Below, piece by piece: positions 17,537-26,136 of a stretch of DNA of 64,000 bases. The stretch's first letter is position 1. Each line of letters begins with the position of its first letter. The notes under the pieces are model-generated. The model was not told the DNA's origin. It saw nothing but the letters and a program-made list of their open reading frames with translations, and made no database searches. Source of the DNA: JBDHWG01 sp046328505 (GTDB lineage: Bacteria > Chloroflexota > Anaerolineae > Epilineales > JAHCIE01); the NCBI GenBank assembly GCA_046328505.1, contig JAXLWL010000002.1, forward strand, positions 1,240,001 to 1,304,000, read 5' to 3'. A program made the position numbers and the translations under genes.

Positions 17537-18907
17537 TTACTTGCCGAACGCCTGAGTCCCCTGGATAAGCTTATCCGTGTACCACACGTCCGGGATGAGC
17601 TTGGGCGCCTGTCCTTCAGGCACCCAGACCGAGCCGTCGGCCCAGTTCACGGGGCCCTGGAACGGCTTGACCTTGCCACTGGCGAGGTCGGCGGCGAGCG
17701 CGGTCACCGCGGCCTTGGCGTCATCGGTGATCGCCGGGCCGAACGAGAAACCGACCGGTGTGTTCGGAGAGAACACGTTCTTCCAGTCGGGGTCCCACAT
17801 CTTGAACTCGCTCTTCCACTGGTTCTTCTCAACCATGTCCATGACATAGTTGACTTCAGGCGCCCAGTTGAAGAACGGAATGCCAGCACAGGAGTTCTTC
17901 GCTGTGTCACACGCGGGCAGGTAGTCGTACGGCAAGCTGTAAGCCGTCTCGCCCTTGTCCTTCAGCGCCTTGGCGAACTGGAGGGCGTCCTGGGTGTCGA
18001 TGCCGCTGCCGAAGACGTCGGCGCCCAGCGCGCGCGCCTGGCCGAGCAATTGCTGCGGGTCGTTGGTCTGGCCCGGGATGGGGAACCAGAAGCCCATGAT
18101 CAGGTTCGTCGCCTTGATATCCTTGCCCAGCTTCTTGCCGCAGTACTGCGCGCCCCACGCGAGCGCGTTGAAGAAGCGACGCGTCTCGGCGTTGTCGGGG
18201 CCGTTGAGATAGGCAATCTGGCCGCTCTTGGTCAGGTTCGCCGCAGCGCAGCCCGCAAGGACCTTGGCGTACTCCATCGTCCCCATGTTGTTCGTCAGGT
18301 TGCTAGGAGCGCCACCCTTGAGGACGTGGTCGCCGGAGATGTGATCGACGAACACCTCAGGGTGCTTCTTCGCCACGGCTTCGGCGCAGGGGATGAAGTC
18401 GTCGCTGTTGAAGCGCACAAGGATCTTCCCGTTCGGGTTGTTCTTCTTGGCCTGGCCGATCAGCTCCTCGACGACGTTCTCGCAGACGGGCTTCGCGGGG
18501 TTGGCGGGGTTGAGGTTCTTGTACGCCACGTAATCCCAGCCGCGCTGCTTGGACACCGAAGTCGTCGCCTCGATCTGTGCCTTGTTCCAGCCGTTGTCGT
18601 TCTCGTCACCGACTGCAATGTCGATGAGCGTATTCTTCGCGCCGGCAGCCGGCGCGGCGGCGGCAGCGGTTGTCGGAGCCGCAGCCGCTGCTGTCGGCGC
18701 AGCCGCCTTAGGAGCTTCGGTTGCCTTGGGTGCTTCAGCAGCCTTGGGCGCTTCCGTCGCCTTGGGCGCTTCGGCGGCCTTTGCCGGGGCGGTCGTTGGA
18801 GCCGCCGACTGAGCGGGCGCCGAGGGGGCGGCTTGCTGAGCGCAGGCTCCAAGCACCAGCATCAGCGCCAGCGCCAGCAGCCCGATCCATATATGTTTCT
18901 TTGCCAT
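17537..18907 (-). CDS. BMP-family substrate-binding lipoprotein
   Basis: 456 residues. It has a lipoprotein signal peptide (LALALMLVLGAC, lipid-modified Cys at about 22), then a linker of about 65 residues made almost only of Ala, Pro, Thr, Lys and Glu (repeats of EAPKA and EAPKAT). The BMP (Med/PnrA-like) domain begins at IDIAVGDENDNGWNKAQ. Known BMP proteins bind purine nucleosides or autoinducer-2. Next to a hydantoinase and an 8-oxoguanine deaminase-like enzyme, a purine, ureide or nucleoside ligand is likely. GGAGGAG is placed well before the ATG. The long linker keeps the domain away from the membrane, as is common in this lineage. Confidence 0.92.
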   Translation of the reverse strand: MAKKHIWIGLLALALMLVLGACAQQAAPSAPAQSAAPTTAPAKAAEAPKATEAPKAAEAPKATEAPKAAAPTAAAAAPTTAAAAAPAAGAKNTLIDIAVGDENDNGWNKAQIEATTSVSKQRGWDYVAYKNLNPANPAKPVCENVVEELIGQAKKNNPNGKILVRFNSDDFIPCAEAVAKKHPEVFVDHISGDHVLKGGAPSNLTNNMGTMEYAKVLAGCAAANLTKSGQIAYLNGPDNAETRRFFNALAWGAQYCGKKLGKDIKATNLIMGFWFPIPGQTNDPQQLLGQARALGADVFGSGIDTQDALQFAKALKDKGETAYSLPYDYLPACDTAKNSCAGIPFFNWAPEVNYVMDMVEKNQWKSEFKMWDPDWKNVFSPNTPVGFSFGPAITDDAKAAVTALAADLASGKVKPFQGPVNWADGSVWVPEGQAPKLIPDVWYTDKLIQGTQAFGK

Positions 18908-18925
18908 GTTCTCACTCCTCCTACG

Positions 18926-20341
18926 TTACGAACGACTATCCGTGCGAGGCGACAAAGTCGCCACGACACTCGAATCAAAGGGAGCGCCGGGCACAAAGCG
19001 TCCCTGGCCTGCTTCCCCATGAATCTGCCCATCCATGTAGACCACCCGCCCCCGGCTCACGGTCGCCTTGACCTGGCCGGTGATGGCAAAGCCATCGTAG
19101 GGCGTGTAGCCTCCGATTGTGTGCTGCGCGGCGGCCTCGATGCTGCCACGGCCCCGCGGGTCATACACGACGACGTCGCCATCGGCGCCGGGCGCAAGCG
19201 AGCCCTTGCGCGGGTACAGCCCGTAGATGCGGGCCGGGTTTGTCGATGTCAGCGCAACCAGGCGCTCCAGGGATAGGCGCCCCGCTTCCACGCCGTAGGT
19301 GTATAGCAGCGGAAGCAGTGTCTCGACCCCTGGAATGCCGCCGGGTGTGGACGTGAATTGCCCTGTCGCGCGCTTCTGCGTGAGGGCGTAGTCACAGTGA
19401 TCCGTCCCAATGGAGTCGACGTCCCCCTGGGTCACGAGGTTCCACAGCTCCTGCCGCAGATCATCCGACCGAATTGGTGGCTGCATGATATACCATTCGG
19501 CGCGTGACCCGAAGTATACATCATCTGAGAAAAGGAGGTACTGCGGGCACGTTTCCGCGATGGCGCACTGTCCGGCGTCTCTGGCCGCCCGAATCAGGCG
19601 CACCGCGCCGGGCGTCGAGCAGTGCACGACGAACAGGCACGCGCCGGCGACCCGGGCAAGGAACAGGCAGCGGTGGACGGCCTCAGCCTCCGCGAGCGCC
19701 GGCCGCGCCACGGCGTGATACTGTAGACCGGTGCGGCCCGCCGCCACCAGGGTTTCGGTCGCCTCCGTGACCATCGGGTCGTTCTCGGCGTGGACCATTA
19801 CCAGCGCCCGAGCCTCGCCCGCCGCGCGCATAATCCGCAAAAGCTTCGCGTCGTCGCAGAAATAGTTCGGCCGGTAGGTGGTGTAGACCTTGACGCTCGG
19901 CACGCCCACAGCCACCAACTCGTCCAGGGAAGGTTCCGCTCCGACGGGGAAGTCGGTAATCATGCAGTGGAGGCCGTAATCAATGTAGACGAGCGGGTCC
20001 GCCTCCTGACGGCGCAGATACACAGCCTCGGCTGGCGTCTGGCCGGCGAGCTGCGTCGCGAAGTCGACAATCGTCGTCACGCCGCCGGCGGCCGCTGAGC
20101 GCGTGCCGATCCCAAAGTCATCGTCGGTGCGGTAGATGCCCGTGTCCAGGGCCATGTGCACATGGGCGTCCACAAGCCCCGGCATGATCAGGCACCCTTC
20201 CGCGTCCAACACGCTGTCGCCCTCCTCGCCCGCGAGGTCAGGTCCCACAGCAACCACTTTTTCGTCCCGAATCAGGAGGTCGGCGCTCGCGCGGCCATCC
20301 GCCGTCACGACAGTACCGCCTCGAATCAGCAGTCCGCTCAT
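18926..20341 (-). CDS. Dihydropyrimidinase / hydantoinase-type cyclic amidohydrolase
   Basis: 471 residues in the D-hydantoinase/dihydropyrimidinase/allantoinase family. Metal ligands can be read in order: DAHVHMA (HxH), the lysine to be carboxylated in VPSVKVYTTY, VMVHAEN, VVHCST and SIGTDHC. It opens cyclic amide rings such as hydantoin, dihydropyrimidine or allantoin. It overlaps the upstream deaminase gene by ATGA and is followed after 18 bp by the BMP lipoprotein, so uptake and ring opening are co-expressed. In E. coli the hydantoinase HyuA lies in the same ygeW-ygeY cluster, which supports a role in purine ureide breakdown. The exact ring substrate cannot be read from the sequence. Confidence 0.9.
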   Translation of the reverse strand: MSGLLIRGGTVVTADGRASADLLIRDEKVVAVGPDLAGEEGDSVLDAEGCLIMPGLVDAHVHMALDTGIYRTDDDFGIGTRSAAAGGVTTIVDFATQLAGQTPAEAVYLRRQEADPLVYIDYGLHCMITDFPVGAEPSLDELVAVGVPSVKVYTTYRPNYFCDDAKLLRIMRAAGEARALVMVHAENDPMVTEATETLVAAGRTGLQYHAVARPALAEAEAVHRCLFLARVAGACLFVVHCSTPGAVRLIRAARDAGQCAIAETCPQYLLFSDDVYFGSRAEWYIMQPPIRSDDLRQELWNLVTQGDVDSIGTDHCDYALTQKRATGQFTSTPGGIPGVETLLPLLYTYGVEAGRLSLERLVALTSTNPARIYGLYPRKGSLAPGADGDVVVYDPRGRGSIEAAAQHTIGGYTPYDGFAITGQVKATVSRGRVVYMDGQIHGEAGQGRFVPGAPFDSSVVATLSPRTDSRS

Positions 20342-21702
20342 CGGTGTGCTCGTTCTACCATGCGCCGCGCGACGGCGTTATGTCGCGCGATCATTCCCGC
20401 CAGGTCGCCGTTGACCAGGCGCCCATCTTCCACGACGACGCGGCCGTTCACGACCGACCAGGTCACATTCGGTGGCCGGCAGAAAACGACGGCGGCCAGT
20501 GGGTCATGCACCCACGCGCCCGCGTAGTCCAGAGTATCCAGGTTGATGCCAATGACATCTGCGGCCATGCCCGGCGCCAGGTACCCGATATCATCCCGCC
20601 CCAGCACCTCCGCCCCGCCACGCGCTCCGAGGCAGAGCGCCTGCTCCGCCGTCAGCGCCGCCGGGTCGCCGCCCACTCGCTGCAGCAGGAGGGCCATTCG
20701 CGCCTCGGTCAGCATGTGGGACGAGTCGTTACTGGCCGATCCGTCTACGCCCAGCCCAACTGGGACGCCCGCCTTCAGGTAGGCCAGGACGGGCGCGATA
20801 CCTGACGCCAGACGCATGTTGGAAGATGGGCAGTGCGCGACCCCTGTTCGGGTCCGCGCCATTACGCCAATCTCGTCGGAGTCGACATGCACCGCGTGTG
20901 CCCACCAGACGTCGCCGCCTACCCACCCCAACTCCTCAGCATACTCGACCGGGCGGGCGCCGAAACGGGCAAGGCAGAAATCCTCCTCGTCGCGCGTCTC
21001 GGCCATATGGGTGTGCATGCGCACGCCGTAGGTGTCGGCCAGTGCGCGGCTCTCGCGCATGAGGTCGGGCGTGACGGAGAACGGCGAGCACGGCGCGACG
21101 CCGATGCGAAGCATCGAATAGCGCGCCGGGTCGTGGTATTGCTCGATAACACGCACACAGTCGCGGAGAATGCTCTCCTCATCCTGCGTGACGCGGTCCG
21201 GCGGCAGGCCGCCCTGGGATTCCCCGAGGGACATGCTGCCTCGCGTGGGATGGAAGCGAATGCCCAGTTCCTGGGCAGCCTGGATTTCGTCGTCCAGCCG
21301 CGCGCCATTGGGGAATAGATAGAGGTGATCGGCGGCCGTCGTGCAGCCCGACAGGAGCAGCTCTGCCAGGCCCACATAGGCGCTGACGTAGACAGCTTCT
21401 GGATCCAGCTCGGCCCAGATGGGATAGAGGGTCTTGAGCCAGTTGAACAGGTTGGCGTCTTGGGCAGCCGGGAGAACTCGTGTGAGGGTCTGATACAGGT
21501 GGTGGTGACAGTTGACCAGACCCGGCAAGACGAGATGATTGCGAGCGTTGATGACGCGGTCGGCCGTCTCCGGTAGCTCGGAGGTCGGGCCAACCGCCTC
21601 GATCACGTTGTCGCGAATAAACAGGCCGCCGTCAGGAACGCGGCGGCGGTCATCGTCGAGGGTGACCAGGAGAGTGGCATGGCGAATCAGCAATGTCGGC
21701 AT
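20338..21702 (-). CDS. 8-oxoguanine deaminase-like amidohydrolase
   Basis: 454 residues of the cytosine deaminase/SsnA/AtzB branch of the amidohydrolase superfamily. The HxH motif is in LVNCHHHLYQTLTR, followed by LPAAQDANLFNWLKTLYPIW, GCTTAADHLYLFPNG and RGSMSLGESQGGLPPD. These are the residues that mark 8-oxoguanine deaminases and close relatives. Further ligands are HTHMAET and GVDGSASND. Such enzymes hydrolyse 8-oxoguanine to urate plus ammonia; hydroxyatrazine-type amidohydrolases are the main alternative. It is the first gene of the importer operon, with GGAG before its ATG, a good promoter and two operator-like repeats upstream. Confidence 0.85.
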   Translation of the reverse strand: MPTLLIRHATLLVTLDDDRRRVPDGGLFIRDNVIEAVGPTSELPETADRVINARNHLVLPGLVNCHHHLYQTLTRVLPAAQDANLFNWLKTLYPIWAELDPEAVYVSAYVGLAELLLSGCTTAADHLYLFPNGARLDDEIQAAQELGIRFHPTRGSMSLGESQGGLPPDRVTQDEESILRDCVRVIEQYHDPARYSMLRIGVAPCSPFSVTPDLMRESRALADTYGVRMHTHMAETRDEEDFCLARFGARPVEYAEELGWVGGDVWWAHAVHVDSDEIGVMARTRTGVAHCPSSNMRLASGIAPVLAYLKAGVPVGLGVDGSASNDSSHMLTEARMALLLQRVGGDPAALTAEQALCLGARGGAEVLGRDDIGYLAPGMAADVIGINLDTLDYAGAWVHDPLAAVVFCRPPNVTWSVVNGRVVVEDGRLVNGDLAGMIARHNAVARRMVERAHR

Positions 21703-21720
21703 CGCGTCTCCGTTGATGCG

Positions 21721-21770
21721 GCGTCAAACGCGCCTCATCTTACCACAAGAGCCGCAATGCGTCAAAACGC
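21721..21770. promoter_or_regulatory. Two operator-like repeats GCGTCAAA(A)CGC flanking the promoter
   Basis: GCGTCAAACGC at 21721-21731 and GCGTCAAAACGC at 21759-21770. Each has GCGT and ACGC (or CGC) ends that are reverse complements, and the copies are 38 bases apart. One overlaps the -35 box, the other lies just after the predicted start site. This geometry suits a dimeric repressor binding at both sites. Confidence 0.4.
21737..21765 (-). promoter_or_regulatory. Promoter of the deaminase-hydantoinase-BMP importer operon
   Basis: On the minus strand, TTGACG (21760-21765), a 17-base spacer and TAAGAT (21737-21742), close to the sigma70 consensus. The expected transcript start near 21730 gives a leader of about 30 bases to the ATG at 21702. 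It lies in the 90-base gap after phoU. Confidence 0.65.
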
Positions 21771-21792
21771 ACATGTGGTTGCCGAGAGACTG

Positions 21793-22473
21793 TTAGTCCT
21801 GGCCGGGGATAGTCTCCGCGCCAAAATCCACCATCTCGCCCGTGACCTGGAAGATGACACGCTCGGCGATGTTCGTCGCCCGGTCGGCGGTGCGCTCGAT
21901 GTTGTGCGCGATCCAGAGGAGGTAGGTCGCGGGCATTTGGGCGGAGGGATCACTCGCCATGAACTCAACGAGGCTTTGGGTGACGGCCTTGTAGCGGGCG
22001 TTGATGGGCGCATCTTCGTCGGCTGCGCGATATGCCATCGCCGCGTCGCCCGCCGCGTACGCATCCAGGCTGTGGCGCAGGATGCGCTGTGCATCCGTCG
22101 CCATGCTCTGAAGGCTCGACAGGTCTGGCGGCATCGGCCCACCCTCAAGGCGCAGGCTGAGGACGGCGATGCCCTTGGCGTGGTCGGCGATGCGCTCCAG
22201 TTCCTGGGCTAGGTTCACCGCGGTCAGCAGGTCCCGTAGATCACGCGCCATCGGCTGGTGGCGCGCCATTATCTCTACGCACTGCTCCTCGATGGCGTAG
22301 CGAAGCTCGTTGAGACGCTGGTCGTTCTGAATGACCTCTTGCGCCAGAGCTCCGTCACGGGTGGAGAGCGCTGTCATCGCGTGCGCGAGCGCGCGCTCCA
22401 CTTGCGCTCCCAGGTCGAGCAAATTGCTGCGCACCTCGCTGAGCTGCCGCGAGAGTACGATTCGCATCGTCAC
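21793..22473 (-). CDS. phoU: PhoU phosphate-signalling protein, copy 1
   Basis: 226 residues, all helical, with the two three-helix PhoU repeats. Characteristic segments are NLAQELERIADHAKGIAVLSLRLEG and LLWIAHNIERTADRATNIAERVIF, whose ERxxDxxxNI motifs bind metal. PhoU links the Pst transporter to the PhoR kinase and restrains the pathway when phosphate is ample. A GTG at 22471-22473 is preferred because GGAGG lies 6 bases before it; an ATG two codons later is possible. It has its own promoter and is separated by 195 bp from the second copy. Confidence 0.93.
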   Translation of the reverse strand: MTMRIVLSRQLSEVRSNLLDLGAQVERALAHAMTALSTRDGALAQEVIQNDQRLNELRYAIEEQCVEIMARHQPMARDLRDLLTAVNLAQELERIADHAKGIAVLSLRLEGGPMPPDLSSLQSMATDAQRILRHSLDAYAAGDAAMAYRAADEDAPINARYKAVTQSLVEFMASDPSAQMPATYLLWIAHNIERTADRATNIAERVIFQVTGEMVDFGAETIPGQD

Positions 22474-22524
22474 TGGCGCCCTCCGATCTGTAGACTAACT
22501 GTACCATGCACAGCTGAGCACATA

Positions 22525-22552
22525 AGCATATGCCTAATTTCCGAGCCGTCAA
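22525..22552 (-). promoter_or_regulatory. Promoter for phoU copy 1
   Basis: On the minus strand, TTGACG (22547-22552), a 16-base spacer and TATGCT (22525-22530), about 50 bases ahead of the phoU start. The rest of the gap (to 22668) holds an imperfect GCGAAG/CTTCGC hairpin at about 22565-22605 that may separate this unit from the pst transcript. Confidence 0.5.
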
Positions 22553-22668
22553 TTTTGCATAATGAGCGAAGAAGCGCCCCGCTTGCCTTGCGCAGGACGC
22601 TTCGCCATGCCTAGACCGATACTTGCGCTGCTCGTCACAGCGATACGCGCCACGAGTGGAGCGCCTCC

Positions 22669-23325
22669 CTAATCCTGATTCAGCTCCACGATGCGGCCAG
22701 TCGCGGCGAAGATCACGCGCTCTGCGATGTTCGTTGCCCGATCCCCCACTCGCTCCAGATTGTGGGAGACCCAGAGCAGATACGTACCGCCCATGCGCTC
22801 CGGCCTGCCCGCGTCCATGAAGTCACCTAGCGTCTCAAAGATGCTCTGGTAGCGCTTGTCAATCTCATAGTCTTCCTGCGCCACCTTCTCGGCCTGGTCC
22901 ACCGCCTGCTCAGCATAAGCGTCGAGGCTGTCACGCAGCATGCGCCGCACGTCTTCGGCCATCTCGGGAATGCCGGCCAGGTCAGGCGGTGTCGGCAAAG
23001 CGTCAAGCCGCCCAACGAGGCGGCCGATGCCCTTCGCGTGGTCGGCGATTCGTTCAAGCTCGGACGTAATCGCGAGGGCTGTGACTAGCTCCCGCAAGTC
23101 CCGTGCCGTCGGCTGCTGTGTCGCAATGATGAGCGTGATCTCTTCCTCGATGACAAAGCGCAGACGATTGATGTCGGCATCCCCGCTGACGACGGCTTGC
23201 GCCAGCGTCAGGTCATGTCCTGTGAGCGCCTTGACGGCCTGGGCAATAGACCGCTCGGCCAGTCTCCCCAGCTCCAGGATATTGGCACGCACCTCGCGCA
23301 GTTGCTTCTCGAAAATTGTGCGCAT
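22669..23325 (-). CDS. phoU: PhoU phosphate-signalling protein, copy 2
   Basis: 218 residues with the same two-repeat helical layout as its neighbour (ALAITSELERIADHAKGIGRL and LLWVSHNLERVGDRATNIAERVIF). The two differ at many positions, so they are diverged paralogues rather than a fresh duplication. This copy is the last gene of the pst operon, 38 bp after pstB, where PhoU is normally found. Two PhoU proteins might act on different partners, for example PstB and PhoR. Confidence 0.93.
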   Translation of the reverse strand: MRTIFEKQLREVRANILELGRLAERSIAQAVKALTGHDLTLAQAVVSGDADINRLRFVIEEEITLIIATQQPTARDLRELVTALAITSELERIADHAKGIGRLVGRLDALPTPPDLAGIPEMAEDVRRMLRDSLDAYAEQAVDQAEKVAQEDYEIDKRYQSIFETLGDFMDAGRPERMGGTYLLWVSHNLERVGDRATNIAERVIFAATGRIVELNQD

Positions 23326-23363
23326 AGAGAAGTCGTCCTCTCGTCGGGTGGCTCAGCCGCGCA

Positions 23364-24188
23364 TTATCCGAAGCGGCCGGTGATGTAGTCCTCGGTGCGC
23401 CGGTCAGTGGGGTTGGTAAAGATCTGCCGGGTGGGGCCGTATTCCACGAGACGGCCGACTCGGTCATCACCCGCGAGCATGAAAGCTGTAAAATCAGAAA
23501 CGCGCGCCGCTTGCTGCATGTTATGCGTGACAACGCAGATGGTGTAGCGGTCACGCAAATCCTGCATCAGGTCCTCGATCTTGAGCGTCGAGATGGGGTC
23601 GAGGGCCGAGGCCGGCTCGTCCATCAGGATAACTTCTGGCTCCACGGCCAGGGTCCGCGCAATACACAGGCGCTGCTGCTGCCCGCCGGAAAGGGCCGCG
23701 CCGGATGCGTGCAGCTTGTCCTTGACCTCATCCCACAGCGCCGCCTGCTTCAGGCAGCGCTCGACGGTCTCGTCGAGCAGGGCCTTATTACGCACACCTT
23801 CGAGCTTCAGCCCGGCCACGACGTTGTCGTACACCGACATCATCGGGAAAGGGTTGGGCTTCTGGAACACCATGCCGGCGAGGCGGCGCACTTGCACCGG
23901 GTCCACACCCTCACCATAGATATTGACGCCATCGAGCAACACCTCACCCGCAACCCGGCCGCCGCGGACGACCTCGTGCATGCGGTTGAACGTTCGGATG
24001 AGCGTGGATTTGCCGCAGCCTGAGGGGCCAATGAGCGCCGTCACTCGATTGGCCGGGATCACGATACTTACATTCTCAATCGCGAGTTTGTCCCCGTAAT
24101 AGGCGCACAGATTCCGCGCTTCCATCGTATGTCCGGCGGTGGATTGTCTGTCGGCGCGCTCGGCAACAACCGGTTTGCTGACTGTCAT
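23364..24188 (-). CDS. pstB: Phosphate ABC transporter ATPase PstB
   Basis: 274 residues. Walker A is LIGPSGCGKSTLIRTFNRMHE, with the Asn-Arg-Met extension typical of PstB. The Q-loop is GMVFQKPNPFPMMSVYDNV, the signature LSGGQQQRLCIARTLA, Walker B VILMDEPASALD and the H-loop VVTHNMQQAARVSD. It hydrolyses ATP to drive phosphate import through PstC and PstA. GGGGAG precedes the ATG. The first 20 residues are a non-conserved extension; an ATG at codon 22 is a less likely start. Confidence 0.96.
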   Translation of the reverse strand: MTVSKPVVAERADRQSTAGHTMEARNLCAYYGDKLAIENVSIVIPANRVTALIGPSGCGKSTLIRTFNRMHEVVRGGRVAGEVLLDGVNIYGEGVDPVQVRRLAGMVFQKPNPFPMMSVYDNVVAGLKLEGVRNKALLDETVERCLKQAALWDEVKDKLHASGAALSGGQQQRLCIARTLAVEPEVILMDEPASALDPISTLKIEDLMQDLRDRYTICVVTHNMQQAARVSDFTAFMLAGDDRVGRLVEYGPTRQIFTNPTDRRTEDYITGRFG

Positions 24189-24207
24189 GATTCGCTCCCC
24201 TGTTCTG

Positions 24208-25104
24208 TCATCGCCTCAGGTGCCGCGCCGAGCGGGCGACGGTCCACCGCGTGGCCAGGCTTACAATACCAATCACCACGATGAGCACGAGGGCCGCGCC
24301 CCACGCCTGCTGGTGCCACTCCTCATATGGGCTAAGAGCGTACTTGTAGATGATGAGTGGAATCGCGGACATCGGCTTGAGCAGGTCGAAGTTGTAGAAG
24401 TCGTTGCCCAGCGCGGTGAGCAGCAGCGGGGCCGACTCGCCGCCGGCGCGCGCCGCGGCCAGCACCACCGCGGTCACCAGGCCGGCCCGCGCCGTCGGCA
24501 AGACGATATAGAGCACCGTCTTCCAGTACGGAATGCCGAGCGCCAGCGACGCTTCGCGCAGCGAGTCTGGCACGAGGCGCAGTACTTCCTGCGCTGTTCG
24601 CGCGACGATCGGGATCATGATAATCCCGATCGAGATGCCGCCGGCGAGACCAGAGTACGTGCCCATTATGTTCTTCACGAGAAAGGCCCAGATAAACGAG
24701 CCGACGACGATAGATGGCACGCCGGCAATCGTCTCGATAGTGAATTGGGTCGCCTCAGCAAAGGCCCCACGCCCGTACTCGGACAGGTAAATCGCCGCCG
24801 CGATGCCCAGCGGAATGCCCAGGATACACGCCACGATCAACATCATGATCGTGCCGACGATGGCCTGGCCGATGCCGCCCTGCGCGACACCGACCGGCTC
24901 GGTGTGCCCGATGAAGAACTCAAGGTTCCAGGCAGGCAACCCCTTGAGGACAATATACGCGATGATCAGGAACAGGAGCGCCACGCCAATCGCGGCAGCT
25001 AGCGTTACAAGGACACGGAGGAGTCCGTCGATGAAGTAACGGCGTCGTATGTTCCCACGGTTCGACGATTTCGCCAACAAACCTTCCGCTGCGAGAGTTG
25101 CCAT
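24208..25104 (-). CDS. pstA: Phosphate ABC transporter permease PstA
   Basis: 298 residues from the ATG at 25102-25104, chosen over one 11 codons upstream because GAGGTAGGG precedes it. Six hydrophobic segments with the EAA-type loop EVLRLVPDSLREASLALGIP, typical of PstA, followed by TAVVLAAARAGGESAPLLLTA. It pairs with PstC in the inner membrane. Distance to pstB is 19 bp. Confidence 0.95.
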   Translation of the reverse strand: MATLAAEGLLAKSSNRGNIRRRYFIDGLLRVLVTLAAAIGVALLFLIIAYIVLKGLPAWNLEFFIGHTEPVGVAQGGIGQAIVGTIMMLIVACILGIPLGIAAAIYLSEYGRGAFAEATQFTIETIAGVPSIVVGSFIWAFLVKNIMGTYSGLAGGISIGIIMIPIVARTAQEVLRLVPDSLREASLALGIPYWKTVLYIVLPTARAGLVTAVVLAAARAGGESAPLLLTALGNDFYNFDLLKPMSAIPLIIYKYALSPYEEWHQQAWGAALVLIVVIGIVSLATRWTVARSARHLRR

Positions 25105-25140
25105 ATCCCTACCTCTGCCTCCTCTGGATAAGGCCATGGT

Positions 25141-26130
25141 CTAGACAATCGCCCCAGTCGGCCCGGAAGCCGTCCGCTTGACAAGCCCGCGCGCTGCAAG
25201 GTTGGTCAAGAACGAGATCGCCAAGAGGATAAGGGCCAGCCCGATAATGGCTCCGAAATACAGGCCAGAGCTTGCTTCGTTGAACTGATTGGCGATGCCG
25301 CTGGCGAGGGTGTAGCCCGGTGTGAACAGCGACGGCGAAATCTGGCGCGAGCTATTGCCGATGGTCATTGTGACGGCCATCGTCTCACCGAGCGCGCGCC
25401 CAAGCCCCAGAATGACGCCGCCGATGATGCCTGTGCGCGCGTAGGGCAGCACCGCGTTCCAGACGACCTCCCAGCGTGTGGCTCCTAGGCTCAACATGCC
25501 CTCGCGCTGTGTGTCCGGCACTGAGCGGATGATCTCGCGGGAGATAGCCATGACGGTCGGCAAGATCATGATCGCCAGGATCGTGCCGGCCGTCAGGTAG
25601 TCGCGGCCCAGGGTCGGGCCCGAGAACAGCACTCCGATGATCGGTAGTTTGCCAAAGGTCTTCTGGAGGAATGGTTCGATCGTGCTGCGCATGATCGGCG
25701 CCATGACGTAGAGTCCCCAGAGACCGAAGATGACGCTGGGAATAGCGGCCAGCAACTCTACGACGAACGCAACCGGATCGGCGTAGCGCGGCGGAGAGTA
25801 CTCGACCAGGAATATCGCCGCGCCGACCGCGACGGGCGCCGCCAGCACGAGAGCAATGATCGAGGTCACAAACGTACCATAGATGAAGGGCAGGGCCCCG
25901 AAGATCTCCTTCGGCACGTCCCACACTGAGCCCCAGATGAAGCTCAATCCCTCTTCCTGCCAGACCGGCCAGGAATCACGCAGAAGCTGCCATGCCAGCA
26001 GGACAAGAATAAAGATGATGAACCCACTCAGGGCAATCATCACTCCTCGGAAGATCCGGTCGCCGGGGTTAATGCCCCGGCGACCGAGAAGCGAGGAGGC
26101 CGTAGATGTTGTATCTTCCATCGTGGCCAT
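25141..26130 (-). CDS. pstC: Phosphate ABC transporter permease PstC
   Basis: 329 residues, six hydrophobic segments after a polar N-terminus of about 25 residues. Family motifs are VALAAPVAVGAAIFLVEYSP-like (read as LVLAAPVAVGAAIFL), EIIRSVPDTQREGMLSLGAT (EAA loop) and LGRALGETMAVTMTIGN. It ends 36 bp before pstA and starts 6 bp after the pstS stop. Confidence 0.95.
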   Translation of the reverse strand: MATMEDTTSTASSLLGRRGINPGDRIFRGVMIALSGFIIFILVLLAWQLLRDSWPVWQEEGLSFIWGSVWDVPKEIFGALPFIYGTFVTSIIALVLAAPVAVGAAIFLVEYSPPRYADPVAFVVELLAAIPSVIFGLWGLYVMAPIMRSTIEPFLQKTFGKLPIIGVLFSGPTLGRDYLTAGTILAIMILPTVMAISREIIRSVPDTQREGMLSLGATRWEVVWNAVLPYARTGIIGGVILGLGRALGETMAVTMTIGNSSRQISPSLFTPGYTLASGIANQFNEASSGLYFGAIIGLALILLAISFLTNLAARGLVKRTASGPTGAIV

Positions 26131-26136
26131 ACGCTA

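Noticed and set aside
17408..19276. A 622-codon open frame on the plus strand opposite the BMP lipoprotein and ATPase genes
   Set aside because: It is the antisense of well-supported genes, its product is Arg/Gly/Leu-rich with no family features, and open antisense frames are expected in GC-rich DNA.
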